Shown: in pieces, positions 1-6,727 of the stretch | Layout: each line of letters opens with the position of its first letter | How positions within the stretch are numbered: the stretch's first letter is position 1 | NCBI GenBank assembly: GCA_037968895.1 | Contig: JBBKWJ010000208.1 | Span: 1-19,980, forward strand | Length of the DNA: 19,980 bases | Direction of reading: 5' to 3' | Source: JBBKWJ01 sp037968895 | GTDB taxonomy: Bacteria; Actinomycetota; Acidimicrobiia; Acidimicrobiales; SZUA-35 | Position numbers and translations under genes: made by a program | Notes under the pieces: model-generated | What the model was told of the DNA's origin: nothing | The model's database searches: none | Seen by the model: only the letters and a program-made list of their open reading frames with translations

Positions 1-391
1 TGCCGAAGGCGCGGATGCGCACCGGCCCGAAGTCCGGGTCGCGCATGATCACCGGGTTCGGTGTGCCCCACTTCAGATCCGTCACCTGGCGCGTGGCGAC
101 GAAGTAGACCTCGCACTTGAAAGGGCTGTCGAAGCCGTACTTCCAGCCCTGCAAGGTGCTGAGAATCGGCATGTTCTCAGAATCAAGCGTGTAGTTGCCC
201 GGTTCAAACTGGTCGGCCATCGCGCCGCGATACACGAGCACGGCACGTTGTCCCTCTCGAACTATTAGCTGAGCGCCGTTCTTAATCTCATTTTGGTAGC
301 GGGGGAACCGCCAGGCGAGCGTCGTCCTCGAGTCATCGATGTACTCGATGATGTCAACTAGCTCATTTCTGAGCTTGTCCATGATTCCCAT
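1..391 (-). CDS. SPFH-domain protein, YdjI / 'virion core protein' type (partial, 3' end outside window)
   Basis: About 130 N-terminal residues are present and the reading frame runs off the left edge. The protein begins MGIMDKLRNELVDIIEY. It then shows the conserved stretches TLAWRFPRYQNEIKNGAQ, LPIL-like MPILSTLQGWKYGF and TDLKWGTPNPV, followed by RDPDFGPVR. I recognise these as the start of the bacterial SPFH family often labelled 'virion core protein' or YdjI, which usually carries an SPFH domain followed by a zinc-ribbon tail. ATG at 391 is preferred because GGAGG lies 6 nt upstream; a second ATG at 382 is possible. Function in the cell is poorly defined; SPFH proteins scaffold membranes. 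A second, unrelated-type SPFH protein (a flotillin) lies about 8 kb away in this window. The family call is from memory of the conserved N-terminus and is fairly secure; the C-terminal architecture cannot be seen. Confidence 0.85.
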   Translation of the reverse strand, partial: MGIMDKLRNELVDIIEYIDDSRTTLAWRFPRYQNEIKNGAQLIVREGQRAVLVYRGAMADQFEPGNYTLDSENMPILSTLQGWKYGFDSPFKCEVYFVATRQVTDLKWGTPNPVIMRDPDFGPVRIRAFG

Positions 392-501
392 TGGGGCCCT
401 CCGTCCGTATGGCGTTCGAAACGAAGCTAGCACGAGACTCCGATCACGACCCAAGGATGCAATGGCGGTCTTACTGAGTGATAAACGGTTCTGGTGGCGA
501 G

Positions 502-1395
502 CTAGGAGGTTTTAAATCGCGCTTCGGTCGCAATGACATCAGGAAGTCCGATCAAGTCGGTAAATGCTGCGAAGGAGGGAAGCCCGTCGACGACGCCGGC
601 TGGAGTGCCTCGCTGTCGTATTCCTTTCAGCACCTCGACCATCGCTTGGGTTGCCGCGAGAATTGTCGCGATCGGCATGAGGATGGCCGCGAAACCGAGA
701 TCGGCAATTTCCCCGAGTTCGAGAGGCGGTGTCTTGCCACCTTCTACCCAGTTGAAGACACGCGGGATCGAAGAAAGTAGCTTGCTCACCGCTTCAATCT
801 CAGCCATGTCTTCGAGTGCTTCAACAAACAACAGGTCAGCGCCAGCGTCGTGATACGCCTTGGCCCGGTCGATAGCAGCCTGCAACCCGAGCGGGGCTCG
901 CGCATCGGTCCTAGCGATGATGACGAAGTCAGGGTTGGTCCGGGCAGCCACAGCGGCGCTGACCTTGGCGATCATGTCGTCTAGCGGAATGACCTCCTTG
1001 CCCTCCATGTGCCCACACCGCTTCGGCGAAACCTGGTCTTCGAGGTGAATGCCTGCAACTCCCGCTTGCTCGAAGGAACGAACGGTTCGGATGACGTTTA
1101 TCGGGTTTCCGTAACCCGTATCGGCGTCGGCGACCACTGGCAAGCTGGTGGCCTGGGTGATTCGGCGAGCGTTGTCAACCATCTCACTTAGTCCGAGGAG
1201 TCCAACGTCTGGACGGCCGAGCAGCGATGCGGCCGAGCCGAAGCCGGTCATGTACGCAGCATCAAAACCAGCCAGCTCAATGAGCCGTGCGCCAAGCGCG
1301 TCGTAACAGCCCGGAAGTAGCAGCGGTTCGTCGCGATTGAGGAGCTGTCGCAAACCAGTTGGACCGGCCGACGGTTGACCGAGAAGGTCAGTCAC
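502..1395 (-). CDS. Isocitrate lyase / PEP mutase superfamily protein (methylisocitrate-lyase or oxaloacetate-decarboxylase like)
   Basis: A 297-residue protein with the (beta/alpha)8 ICL/PEPM fold. Visible motifs are PGCYDALGARLIE (about residues 28-40, substrate pocket), VVADADTGYGN (about 87-97, metal-binding aspartates), HLEDQ (117-121) and KRCGH (125-129), whose Cys127 is the general acid/base in lyase members of the family. Mg2+-dependent C-C bond cleavage or formation on small 2-oxo or di/tricarboxylic acids is expected, but 2-methylisocitrate lyase, oxaloacetate decarboxylase and carboxyphosphonoenolpyruvate mutase cannot be separated by eye. The start is GTG at 1395, inside the stop region of the upstream 2OG-oxygenase gene (8-bp overlap), so the two genes are almost certainly co-transcribed and translationally coupled. 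No prp genes are nearby, so a propionate role is not supported by context. About 110 bp with no recognisable feature separate its 3' end from the edge gene. Confidence 0.9.
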   Translation of the reverse strand: MTDLLGQPSAGPTGLRQLLNRDEPLLLPGCYDALGARLIELAGFDAAYMTGFGSAASLLGRPDVGLLGLSEMVDNARRITQATSLPVVADADTGYGNPINVIRTVRSFEQAGVAGIHLEDQVSPKRCGHMEGKEVIPLDDMIAKVSAAVAARTNPDFVIIARTDARAPLGLQAAIDRAKAYHDAGADLLFVEALEDMAEIEAVSKLLSSIPRVFNWVEGGKTPPLELGEIADLGFAAILMPIATILAATQAMVEVLKGIRQRGTPAGVVDGLPSFAAFTDLIGLPDVIATEARFKTS

Positions 1396-2233
1396 TCTCG
1401 CCTCGTAGTTCTTTGATTCGCTGTTGCAGGAACGAGAACGCTGGCCTGCCCTCAGCGAGTATGACGTCGTCGGCTGGGTGGAGAAAGAGGGGCGCGGCCA
1501 TGCGGGCCCGCTTTGCCCCTTCGCCAGTCGGGTTAGTCACCCGGTGGACCGTGGCGGGGTAGTAGCCGCCACTCGCAAGCTCGAGCATCTCTCCGGCATT
1601 GACCGCGAGTGACGACGGATCGCAGGGCACTGCGTACCAGTTGCCGTCGGTTCCGAGCAGCTCAAGACCGGCCTCGTTTGACGATGGCAAAACTGTAAGC
1701 AGATTGATGTCTTTGTGAGCCGCGGCCCTGACCGCTCCCTCTTCTTCGTTGCCCTCAAGCGGTGGGTAGCGCAAGATCCGCAGGAGGCTCCTTGTGCTCT
1801 CGTCCATCATCGACGACAGCGGTTGGGAGAATCGTTCGGCTACTTCAGGAGGGGTGTTGGCCTCGACCCAGTCGAGGAGCGTCCGAGCCACTTCGGTTGC
1901 CTGTTCGGCGTACCTCAACGCTCCATCAGTGACTTCGGTTGGATACGGAGCCCATGGGTAGATGTGGAAAAACTCTTTGAGGTCTCGAATGGTGTTTCCC
2001 TGTGCTGTCTCGGCCACCGTGGGAGGAAAGTAGCCGCCTTGTGCGCCGTCACCGGACGGGTAGTTGAACCGCCCGGGATGATCAAAGAATGCGTTCCACT
2101 CGTCGAACATCGCCTGTACTGATGCCCAGTCGAGCGGGTGATTCACAACGACCGCAAATCCGGTTTTCAACAGACTCTCGGTGAAGCGTTGTGGCGCCTC
2201 AGATGACTGATAGTCGACGACGGTGACGTCCAT
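1388..2233 (-). CDS. Isopenicillin-N-synthase-like 2-oxoglutarate/Fe(II)-dependent oxygenase
   Basis: This 281-residue protein is somewhat short for the plant/IPNS-type 2OG-Fe(II) oxygenase family (usually 300-350). The iron facial triad is visible as H173-x-D175 in AAHKDINLLTVL and H230 in ATVHRVTNP. The co-substrate arginine is R244 in ARMAAPLF, where the usual R-x-S has become R-M-A. The N-terminal half has the typical GFAVVVNHPLD segment and FFHIYPW-like region seen before the jelly roll. The family hydroxylates, desaturates or cyclises small molecules using O2 and usually 2-oxoglutarate; the substrate here is unknown. An AGGAG site sits 4 nt before the ATG. The gene overlaps the downstream ICL/PEPM gene by 8 bp, so the pair may act on consecutive steps of one degradation or modification route (inference). 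The RxS change could mean altered co-substrate binding. Confidence 0.88.
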   Translation of the reverse strand: MDVTVVDYQSSEAPQRFTESLLKTGFAVVVNHPLDWASVQAMFDEWNAFFDHPGRFNYPSGDGAQGGYFPPTVAETAQGNTIRDLKEFFHIYPWAPYPTEVTDGALRYAEQATEVARTLLDWVEANTPPEVAERFSQPLSSMMDESTRSLLRILRYPPLEGNEEEGAVRAAAHKDINLLTVLPSSNEAGLELLGTDGNWYAVPCDPSSLAVNAGEMLELASGGYYPATVHRVTNPTGEGAKRARMAAPLFLHPADDVILAEGRPAFSFLQQRIKELRGESD

Positions 2234-2360
2234 ATTTCTCCTGTCCTTGGCTTCGCTGTAGAGATCGTATCAATTGGTCGTGCACCGAACTCCTCAGCTC
2301 CCTGACGCGCCAGAGTGCCCGCCCGGCCGGTAACCTTTCGGCTTCATCTGAAAGGACCCA

Positions 2361-2843
2361 ATGGGTACGTTCCACGAAATCTCAATGAAGTCGATTGTCG
2401 GCGACGACGTCAACTTCGCACAGTACGAAGGCCAGGTTGTCCTCGTCGTCAACGTCGCCAGCGCTTGAGGCCTTACGCCTCAGTACGCAGGTCTGCGTAC
2501 GCTTCATGAGCAGTTTGCCAACGACGGTTTTAGCGTCTTGGGTTTCCCTTGCAACCAGTTCGCAAACCAGGAACCAGGGACAAATGAAGAGATTCTTGCC
2601 TTTGCAACCGACAACTACGACGTGAACTTTCCCATGTTCGCCAAAATCGATGTCAACGGCGAACAAGAGGCGCCGCTCTTCACCTACCTGAAGGCCGCAC
2701 AGCCGAATGACGATGGCTCATCTGACATCGTGTGGAACTTCAACAAATTCCTGGTCGGTCGAGACGGTGCAGTGTTGGCCCGCTTCGCTCCAACCGTTAC
2801 TCCCGAGCAAATTGCAGAACAGCTACCTGGGTTCTTGAGCTAG
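2361..2843 (+). CDS. gpx: Selenocysteine-containing glutathione peroxidase (in-frame TGA at codon 36 read as Sec)
   Basis: Reading from ATG 2361 (GAAAGGA ribosome site 4 nt upstream) gives a 160-residue GPx once the TGA at 2466-2468 is read through. The residues around it are NVASA-U-GLTPQYAGL, so TGA sits exactly where GPx enzymes have their catalytic Cys/Sec. Both sides stay in one frame and both are GPx-like: FPCNQFANQEPG and WNFNKFLVGRDG follow. The catalytic tetrad is U36, Q70, W125, N126. Position 82, where Cys-type enzymes such as E. coli BtuE have the resolving Cys, is Ala (as in Sec-type GPX4), consistent with a selenoenzyme recycled by an external thiol. The enzyme would reduce H2O2 or lipid hydroperoxides in the cytoplasm. 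A SECIS hairpin lies just after the TGA. The last 21 bp overlap the convergent DUF2339 gene. A weak TANNNT -10-like TAACCT lies at 2331-2336. The Sec machinery (selA, selB, selC, selD) is not in this window. Confidence 0.93.
2466..2500 (+). promoter_or_regulatory. Bacterial SECIS element (selenocysteine insertion hairpin)
   Basis: A perfect 7-bp stem, GTACGCA (2483-2489) with TGCGTAC (2494-2500), closes a GGTC loop (2490-2493). The apical GCAGGTCTGC is the same as the loop and upper stem of the E. coli fdhF SECIS that binds SelB. The loop begins 21 nt after the TGA, within the spacing known for bacterial SECIS elements, and the element lies inside the coding region as expected in bacteria. 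A second 6-bp hairpin, TGAGGC (2466-2471) with GCCTCA (2477-2482), has the UGA itself in its 5' arm and abuts the first. Confidence 0.92.
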
Positions 2844-4589
2844 TTGGTCATCGCCGCCGAGCGCGGCACCTTGGCGCGCTTCGCCTGGTTGTTCAATTCC
2901 CATGAGCTTCGGCAATGAGAATCCCAGGCGAAGCAGGCCGAGGCCGACGATAAGAAAGAGGCCGGCTCGCCACAGCGCATCGACCGACGCAAGGTCGATA
3001 GTAAGCAGCTTGGCGACGGTCAATGCGAGAACGCCGAGACCTGTCCCGCCGACGAGTGGGCGGCGGAAGTAGCCGCCGCCAACGAGTAGGGCAGTTCCGA
3101 CGGCAGCCCACGAGAGCGAAACTGCCGCGTGTCCTTGCGGGAGATGGACCAAGACTGATCCGAGCCAGGCGAGCGCAAGTCCGAGTAGGCCGAACGCCCC
3201 GATGTAGCGCAACTCTCGCTCTTGCATGATGTAGACGGCGGCGGCCAAGGCCGCGATAGTTGCGAGGTGCAGCGCATCGTTGCCGATCGTCACGTTATCT
3301 GTCCACGCCTCGAGCATGAGGACAGCCACCCAGCCCGAGCTAATGACCAATAACACCAGGGCGTTGACAAGCACTCGCACACTGTTCCCTAGATAGCGGC
3401 GGAGCAAGAGCAGCCCGGCACCTTGCACAGCGAGGCCAAGGAAGGTGTATTCGGCGGCGACGAAGGCCCCGAGCGCCACAGAGAGGGTCACGCTCGCCCC
3501 GACGAGTGTCGACACAAAATGAGCGGGCTTCACGTATTGGCGCATTACGAATGCCAAGAACGCAACGGCCACAGTGACAACGAGTGCCAGATAGCGCCAT
3601 GCCGGTTCTCCGTCGAGCTCGAGGCCCAGACCGATACAGAGCAGCAACCAGGGGGCGACAGCACCTGCACCCTGCACCTCCAGTTGTTGCCAGGCCGTTT
3701 GAAGATTCCCAATGCTCGGGAGGTACAGCACCGCCAGAGCGACGATCGCAAGGGCGATCAATAAAACCATCTGCGAGCCGGTGTCGTCCGCTAGGTGAGA
3801 GATTCCAGCGAACCATGCTGCAAGACCGATGAAGCTTGCGAGTCGTAAGCCGTGCCATCCTCGTTCTAGCGCCAATGCCAGTCCCGGTCCGAGAATGATG
3901 AGGCCCCACAAGATCGCGAGGACAACTGGACTGTCCCAAACCTGCAATGCCACGCCGCCTGCGATTCCGCCGCCGGCCGTAGCCAAACCCACCCATTCAG
4001 AGTTGATGAAGCGAGCCAACCCGTAGCCACCGAACATGACGATGACGGTAAGCACCAATCCCGCGTTGGTGCCGACAAGGTCGACGAAGAGTGACGAACC
4101 AAATGTCGTAAAGAACGTGAGCACACCGCCGCTGCAGAGAGCCGCTGTCCAGTGCGGGCGGGTTGGTTGAACTCGAACTCCGGCAGCTATAAGGGCGCCG
4201 CCAAGCAGCATGGCCCCGAGGAGTTGAAGTTCAGGACCTATCCAACCCCGTTGGATAGCCGTGCTGAGGGCGAACCCAACAGCGAGGACGACGAGCGCTA
4301 TGCCGCCCCATTTAAGGACAGCCTCAGAATCGAGTTCGGGACGAGGGGCCCGCTGAGCGGGCTGGGTCTGATCGAGCTGAGTCTGATCGGGCGGGGAATA
4401 CAGCAGCGGAGGAGGCCCAGGCGCGGATTGTGTGCCTGCCATGGGCGGCGGCGGCATCGCAGCCAAGTCATCGGCGGAAGTGCGAGCCGCCCAGGGCGTT
4501 TTGGCCTCGCGGAGCGACCTCACCTCGGTCTCGAGATCTCGAACCCGATTCTCCAGTTGCGCTAGTCGCTGGTTCTCTTGTTCGTACAT
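2823..4589 (-). CDS. DUF2339 polytopic membrane protein
   Basis: A 588-residue protein. Residues 1-30 form a short heptad-like coiled coil (EQENQRLAQLENRVRDLETE), residues about 45-85 are a Pro/Gln-rich linker (PPPPMAG, QTQLDQTQ), and from about residue 92 to 560 the chain is an almost unbroken series of hydrophobic helices, probably a dozen or more. Coiled-coil leader, proline linker and multi-spanning body together with the C-terminal pattern LLVGGGYFRRPLVG...ALTVAKLLTIDL...LWRAGLFL are characteristic of the DUF2339 family. The family's function is unknown; proposed roles concern the envelope. The start at ATG 4589 has GGGAGG about 9 nt upstream. The 3' end overlaps the convergent gpx gene by 21 bp, so the two transcripts can be mutually antisense at their ends. 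No catalytic motif was noticed. Confidence 0.85.
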   Translation of the reverse strand: MYEQENQRLAQLENRVRDLETEVRSLREAKTPWAARTSADDLAAMPPPPMAGTQSAPGPPPLLYSPPDQTQLDQTQPAQRAPRPELDSEAVLKWGGIALVVLAVGFALSTAIQRGWIGPELQLLGAMLLGGALIAAGVRVQPTRPHWTAALCSGGVLTFFTTFGSSLFVDLVGTNAGLVLTVIVMFGGYGLARFINSEWVGLATAGGGIAGGVALQVWDSPVVLAILWGLIILGPGLALALERGWHGLRLASFIGLAAWFAGISHLADDTGSQMVLLIALAIVALAVLYLPSIGNLQTAWQQLEVQGAGAVAPWLLLCIGLGLELDGEPAWRYLALVVTVAVAFLAFVMRQYVKPAHFVSTLVGASVTLSVALGAFVAAEYTFLGLAVQGAGLLLLRRYLGNSVRVLVNALVLLVISSGWVAVLMLEAWTDNVTIGNDALHLATIAALAAAVYIMQERELRYIGAFGLLGLALAWLGSVLVHLPQGHAAVSLSWAAVGTALLVGGGYFRRPLVGGTGLGVLALTVAKLLTIDLASVDALWRAGLFLIVGLGLLRLGFSLPKLMGIEQPGEARQGAALGGDDQLAQEPR

Positions 4590-4649
4590 GGTCTCGATCC
4601 TCCCACACCGTGCCGAACCCGGACGTAGGGGATTGCCCTCATTCTCGTG

Positions 4650-5426
4650 TCACGCCTGATCTTGGGTGTCGCCTTGATCGCTGGCAAGGTGTCCGCGCCG
4701 ATGGCCGCCCTGCCAATCTTCCTGCGCGCCTGCTGCGACAGCACCAAAGACTGCGAGCTGAGGAACTTCGCGAAGGCTGCGCTTCATCTCAGCAAAGCCA
4801 GGAAAGGCTGCGAGCGTCGTTACGGCGCTCCAGAGCGGGACCGCCTCGGCATCGCTAGGCACCCGTGAGATCACTGGTCCAAAGAACGACACACCATGCG
4901 GCGGCTCAAAGGAGATTATTGGTGTGCCAACATCTCGGCCCGTCCGGGTTAGCGCGAGCTCAGTCTCTTCGTCGAGCTCCTGGTCCCACTTGGTGTCGTC
5001 AAGCGCAGCCGCATACGAAATAGGCAATCCCGCTGCTCGCAGCACATCTTCGACGTGCTCGGTCGAACTCAGGCGCTCACGCATTCCCGAACCCTTCGGC
5101 TGGTCCCAGTAGCTCTCGCCATAGGCAGTGACGAGAGCGCCAAGTGGTTCGCGCCCAAGGTCGGCCCGAACCGCAGCCGCAACCCGAAGCATTCGGAGTC
5201 CGGCGGTGTGACCTTGCTCGTATTCGGGCGGGAACTCCGTTGCATAGTCTTTGTCTTTGTTGAGAAGGCGGAGCGAGATGAAGCGCCAGTCAACGGCGTA
5301 GCCAGTTTGTTCTGCGACCTTGACAATCCAACGTGAGGTAACCCAAGCGAAAGGACAGACCGGGTCCCAGAAGAACTCGATGTCGTAGGTGGTTGGGTCG
5401 GGATCAGTACTAGTCACGGATTGCAT
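4650..5426 (-). CDS. DsbA-family thiol reductase of the Rv2466c (mycothiol-dependent nitroreductase) type with a CPFA active site
   Basis: A 258-residue protein starting from ATG 5426. The open frame continues 36 codons upstream to 5534, but that stretch has no family similarity and covers the PHO-box repeats, so the internal Met is preferred even though its ribosome site (GTAGG) is very close. The N-terminal FFWDPVCPFAWVTSRW (18-33), the middle DVGTPIISF, and GVSFFGPVISRVP with the LWDA-like LWSAVTTLAAFPGFAEMKR all match the layout of mycobacterial Rv2466c. Family enzymes are cytosolic thioredoxin-fold oxidoreductases using mycothiol and mycoredoxin. Here the usual CPWC is C24-P-F-A27, so only the N-terminal cysteine remains, pointing to a monothiol mechanism or a changed role. 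A roughly 35-residue hydrophilic tail extends beyond the usual C-terminus. It is divergent from the phosphate transporter gene. Confidence 0.83.
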   Translation of the reverse strand: MQSVTSTDPDPTTYDIEFFWDPVCPFAWVTSRWIVKVAEQTGYAVDWRFISLRLLNKDKDYATEFPPEYEQGHTAGLRMLRVAAAVRADLGREPLGALVTAYGESYWDQPKGSGMRERLSSTEHVEDVLRAAGLPISYAAALDDTKWDQELDEETELALTRTGRDVGTPIISFEPPHGVSFFGPVISRVPSDAEAVPLWSAVTTLAAFPGFAEMKRSLREVPQLAVFGAVAAGAQEDWQGGHRRGHLASDQGDTQDQA

Positions 5427-5464
5427 CCTACGGGAGCCGAAGTCGAACGACGAAATGGTGGCCG

Positions 5465-5497
5465 CCAAGGTGAACGGGAGGTGAACAGCCGTTGAAC
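5465..5497. promoter_or_regulatory. Probable PHO box: three 11-bp direct repeats in the divergent promoter region
   Basis: On the minus strand three consecutive 11-mers read GTTCAACGGCT, GTTCACCTCCC and GTTCACCTTGG. On the plus strand the TGAAC cores start at 5471, 5482 and 5493, exactly 11 bp apart. This matches the direct-repeat unit recognised by actinobacterial PhoP (GTTCACC-type, 11-bp period). It lies about 75 bp before the Na+/phosphate cotransporter and about 40 bp before the DsbA-type gene on the other strand, so it could serve either or both. Binding is inferred, not shown. Confidence 0.7.
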
Positions 5498-5571
5498 GAC
5501 CGAAGAAATTACGTGTCTTAGGGTCCTTGGTCATTCACGATGAAGCGAAAGCTCGCTAGTTTCGACAAGGC

Positions 5572-6714
5572 ATGACGACTGATCTCGCCACTGACACTTC
5601 CCGCCGAACAATGAGTGCGTGGATTCGTGGACCGCTCGTTGTCGGTCTCATCTACCTTTTTCTCATCGGTGTTTCGTCGTTGGAATCCGGAATCAAGGTG
5701 ATGGGCGAGGACACGCAGGAACGTCTCTTCTCGAGCGTGTCCAATCCGCTAGCTGGCCTTTTCGTAGGCATTCTTGGCACGGTGCTGGTCCAATCTTCCT
5801 CGGCAAGCACCTCGGTGATCGTCGGTCTCGTTGCCTCGAAGGCCCTTGGTGTCGAAGACGCAGTACCTATGGTTATGGGTGCAAACATCGGTACCACGGT
5901 GACAAACACGCTCGTCTCGATGGGTCACGTTCGGCAGTCGAACGAGTTTAAGAGAGCGCTGGCCGCGGCAACAGTACATGACTTCTTTAACGTGCTCGCC
6001 GTTGCAATTCTGCTTCCATTCGAACTGCTCACTGGCCGGCTGACCTGGGTCGCGGAATCAATCAGCGGGCGACTGGTCGGCTCAGCTGGCAGCGACTGGA
6101 AGAGCCCGGTGAAGGCGTGGGTTAAGGAACCAGTCTCGCTGATTAAGGATTTCTGGTCTGCGGTCGGCTTAGAGACAACCTGGCTCGGAATTTCATTGCT
6201 GGTCACCGGTCTTGTCGTCATTCTGCTTGCGCTCACGATGATCACCAAGAACATGCGAGTCCTTGTCGCCGACCGTGTAGAGCGTTCGTTGAATGCGGTG
6301 CTCGGACGGGGAGGCGGCCTCATAGCTATGGCACTTGGTCTCGTCATTACGGTCGCGGTCCAGTCATCGAGCATCACAACATCAATTCTCATTCCACTGA
6401 CCGCCGCTGGTGTATTGTCGCTGCGCAATGCATACCCGGTTACCTTGGGCGCCAACGTCGGAACCACGATCACTGCGTTACTCGCAGCCATGGCGGCCAG
6501 CGTTCCAGAGGCGCTCACCGTTGGCCTCGTACATACAACCTTTAACGTTGCTGGCATCGTGTTGCTCTACGGATTCAAACCAGCTCGTGACATCCCGATT
6601 AGGCTCGCTGAGGGTCTCGCCGAGATGGCAGTTGATCAGAAACTGTGGGCCCTCGCATATGTAGTTGGTCTATTTGTGGTCGTGCCAGTCGTCGGTCTCG
6701 CAATTCTCCGCTGA
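5572..6714 (+). CDS. Na+/phosphate cotransporter (NptA / Na_Pi_cotrans family)
   Basis: This 380-residue inner-membrane protein has the two inverted repeats of the Na+/Pi symporter family. Repeat 1 carries LVQSSSASTS (QSSS at 74-77), GANIGTT (103-109) and HDFFN (136-140). Repeat 2 carries VQSSSITTS (264-267), GANVGTT (293-299) and HTTFN (321-325). The paired QSSS signatures bind Na+ and phosphate in this family, and about 8 hydrophobic helices surround them. A charged loop (about 170-195) separates the halves. Length matches bacterial NptA proteins that lack the C-terminal PhoU domain; here a PhoU-like protein follows as a separate gene 13 bp downstream. ATG 5572 has only a poorly placed AAGG before it; ATG 5611 is an alternative. 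The upstream PHO-box repeats suggest induction when phosphate is scarce. Confidence 0.93.
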   Translation: MTTDLATDTSRRTMSAWIRGPLVVGLIYLFLIGVSSLESGIKVMGEDTQERLFSSVSNPLAGLFVGILGTVLVQSSSASTSVIVGLVASKALGVEDAVPMVMGANIGTTVTNTLVSMGHVRQSNEFKRALAAATVHDFFNVLAVAILLPFELLTGRLTWVAESISGRLVGSAGSDWKSPVKAWVKEPVSLIKDFWSAVGLETTWLGISLLVTGLVVILLALTMITKNMRVLVADRVERSLNAVLGRGGGLIAMALGLVITVAVQSSSITTSILIPLTAAGVLSLRNAYPVTLGANVGTTITALLAAMAASVPEALTVGLVHTTFNVAGIVLLYGFKPARDIPIRLAEGLAEMAVDQKLWALAYVVGLFVVVPVVGLAILR

Positions 6715-6727
6715 GAGAGGAAATCAA

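Noticed and set aside
2303..2336. Full -35/-10 promoter for gpx
   Set aside because: TAACCT at 2331 fits a TANNNT -10, but no -35 at proper spacing was found, so it is not listed as a feature.
2361..2540. gpx as a nonsense-mutated pseudogene or a short protein starting at 2538
   Set aside because: The TGA sits precisely at the catalytic residue, sequence on both sides is fully conserved in one frame, and a canonical SECIS hairpin follows.
5427..5534. 36-codon N-terminal extension of the DsbA-type protein
   Set aside because: It covers the PHO-box repeats and has no resemblance to the family, whose homologues start close to Met at 5426.
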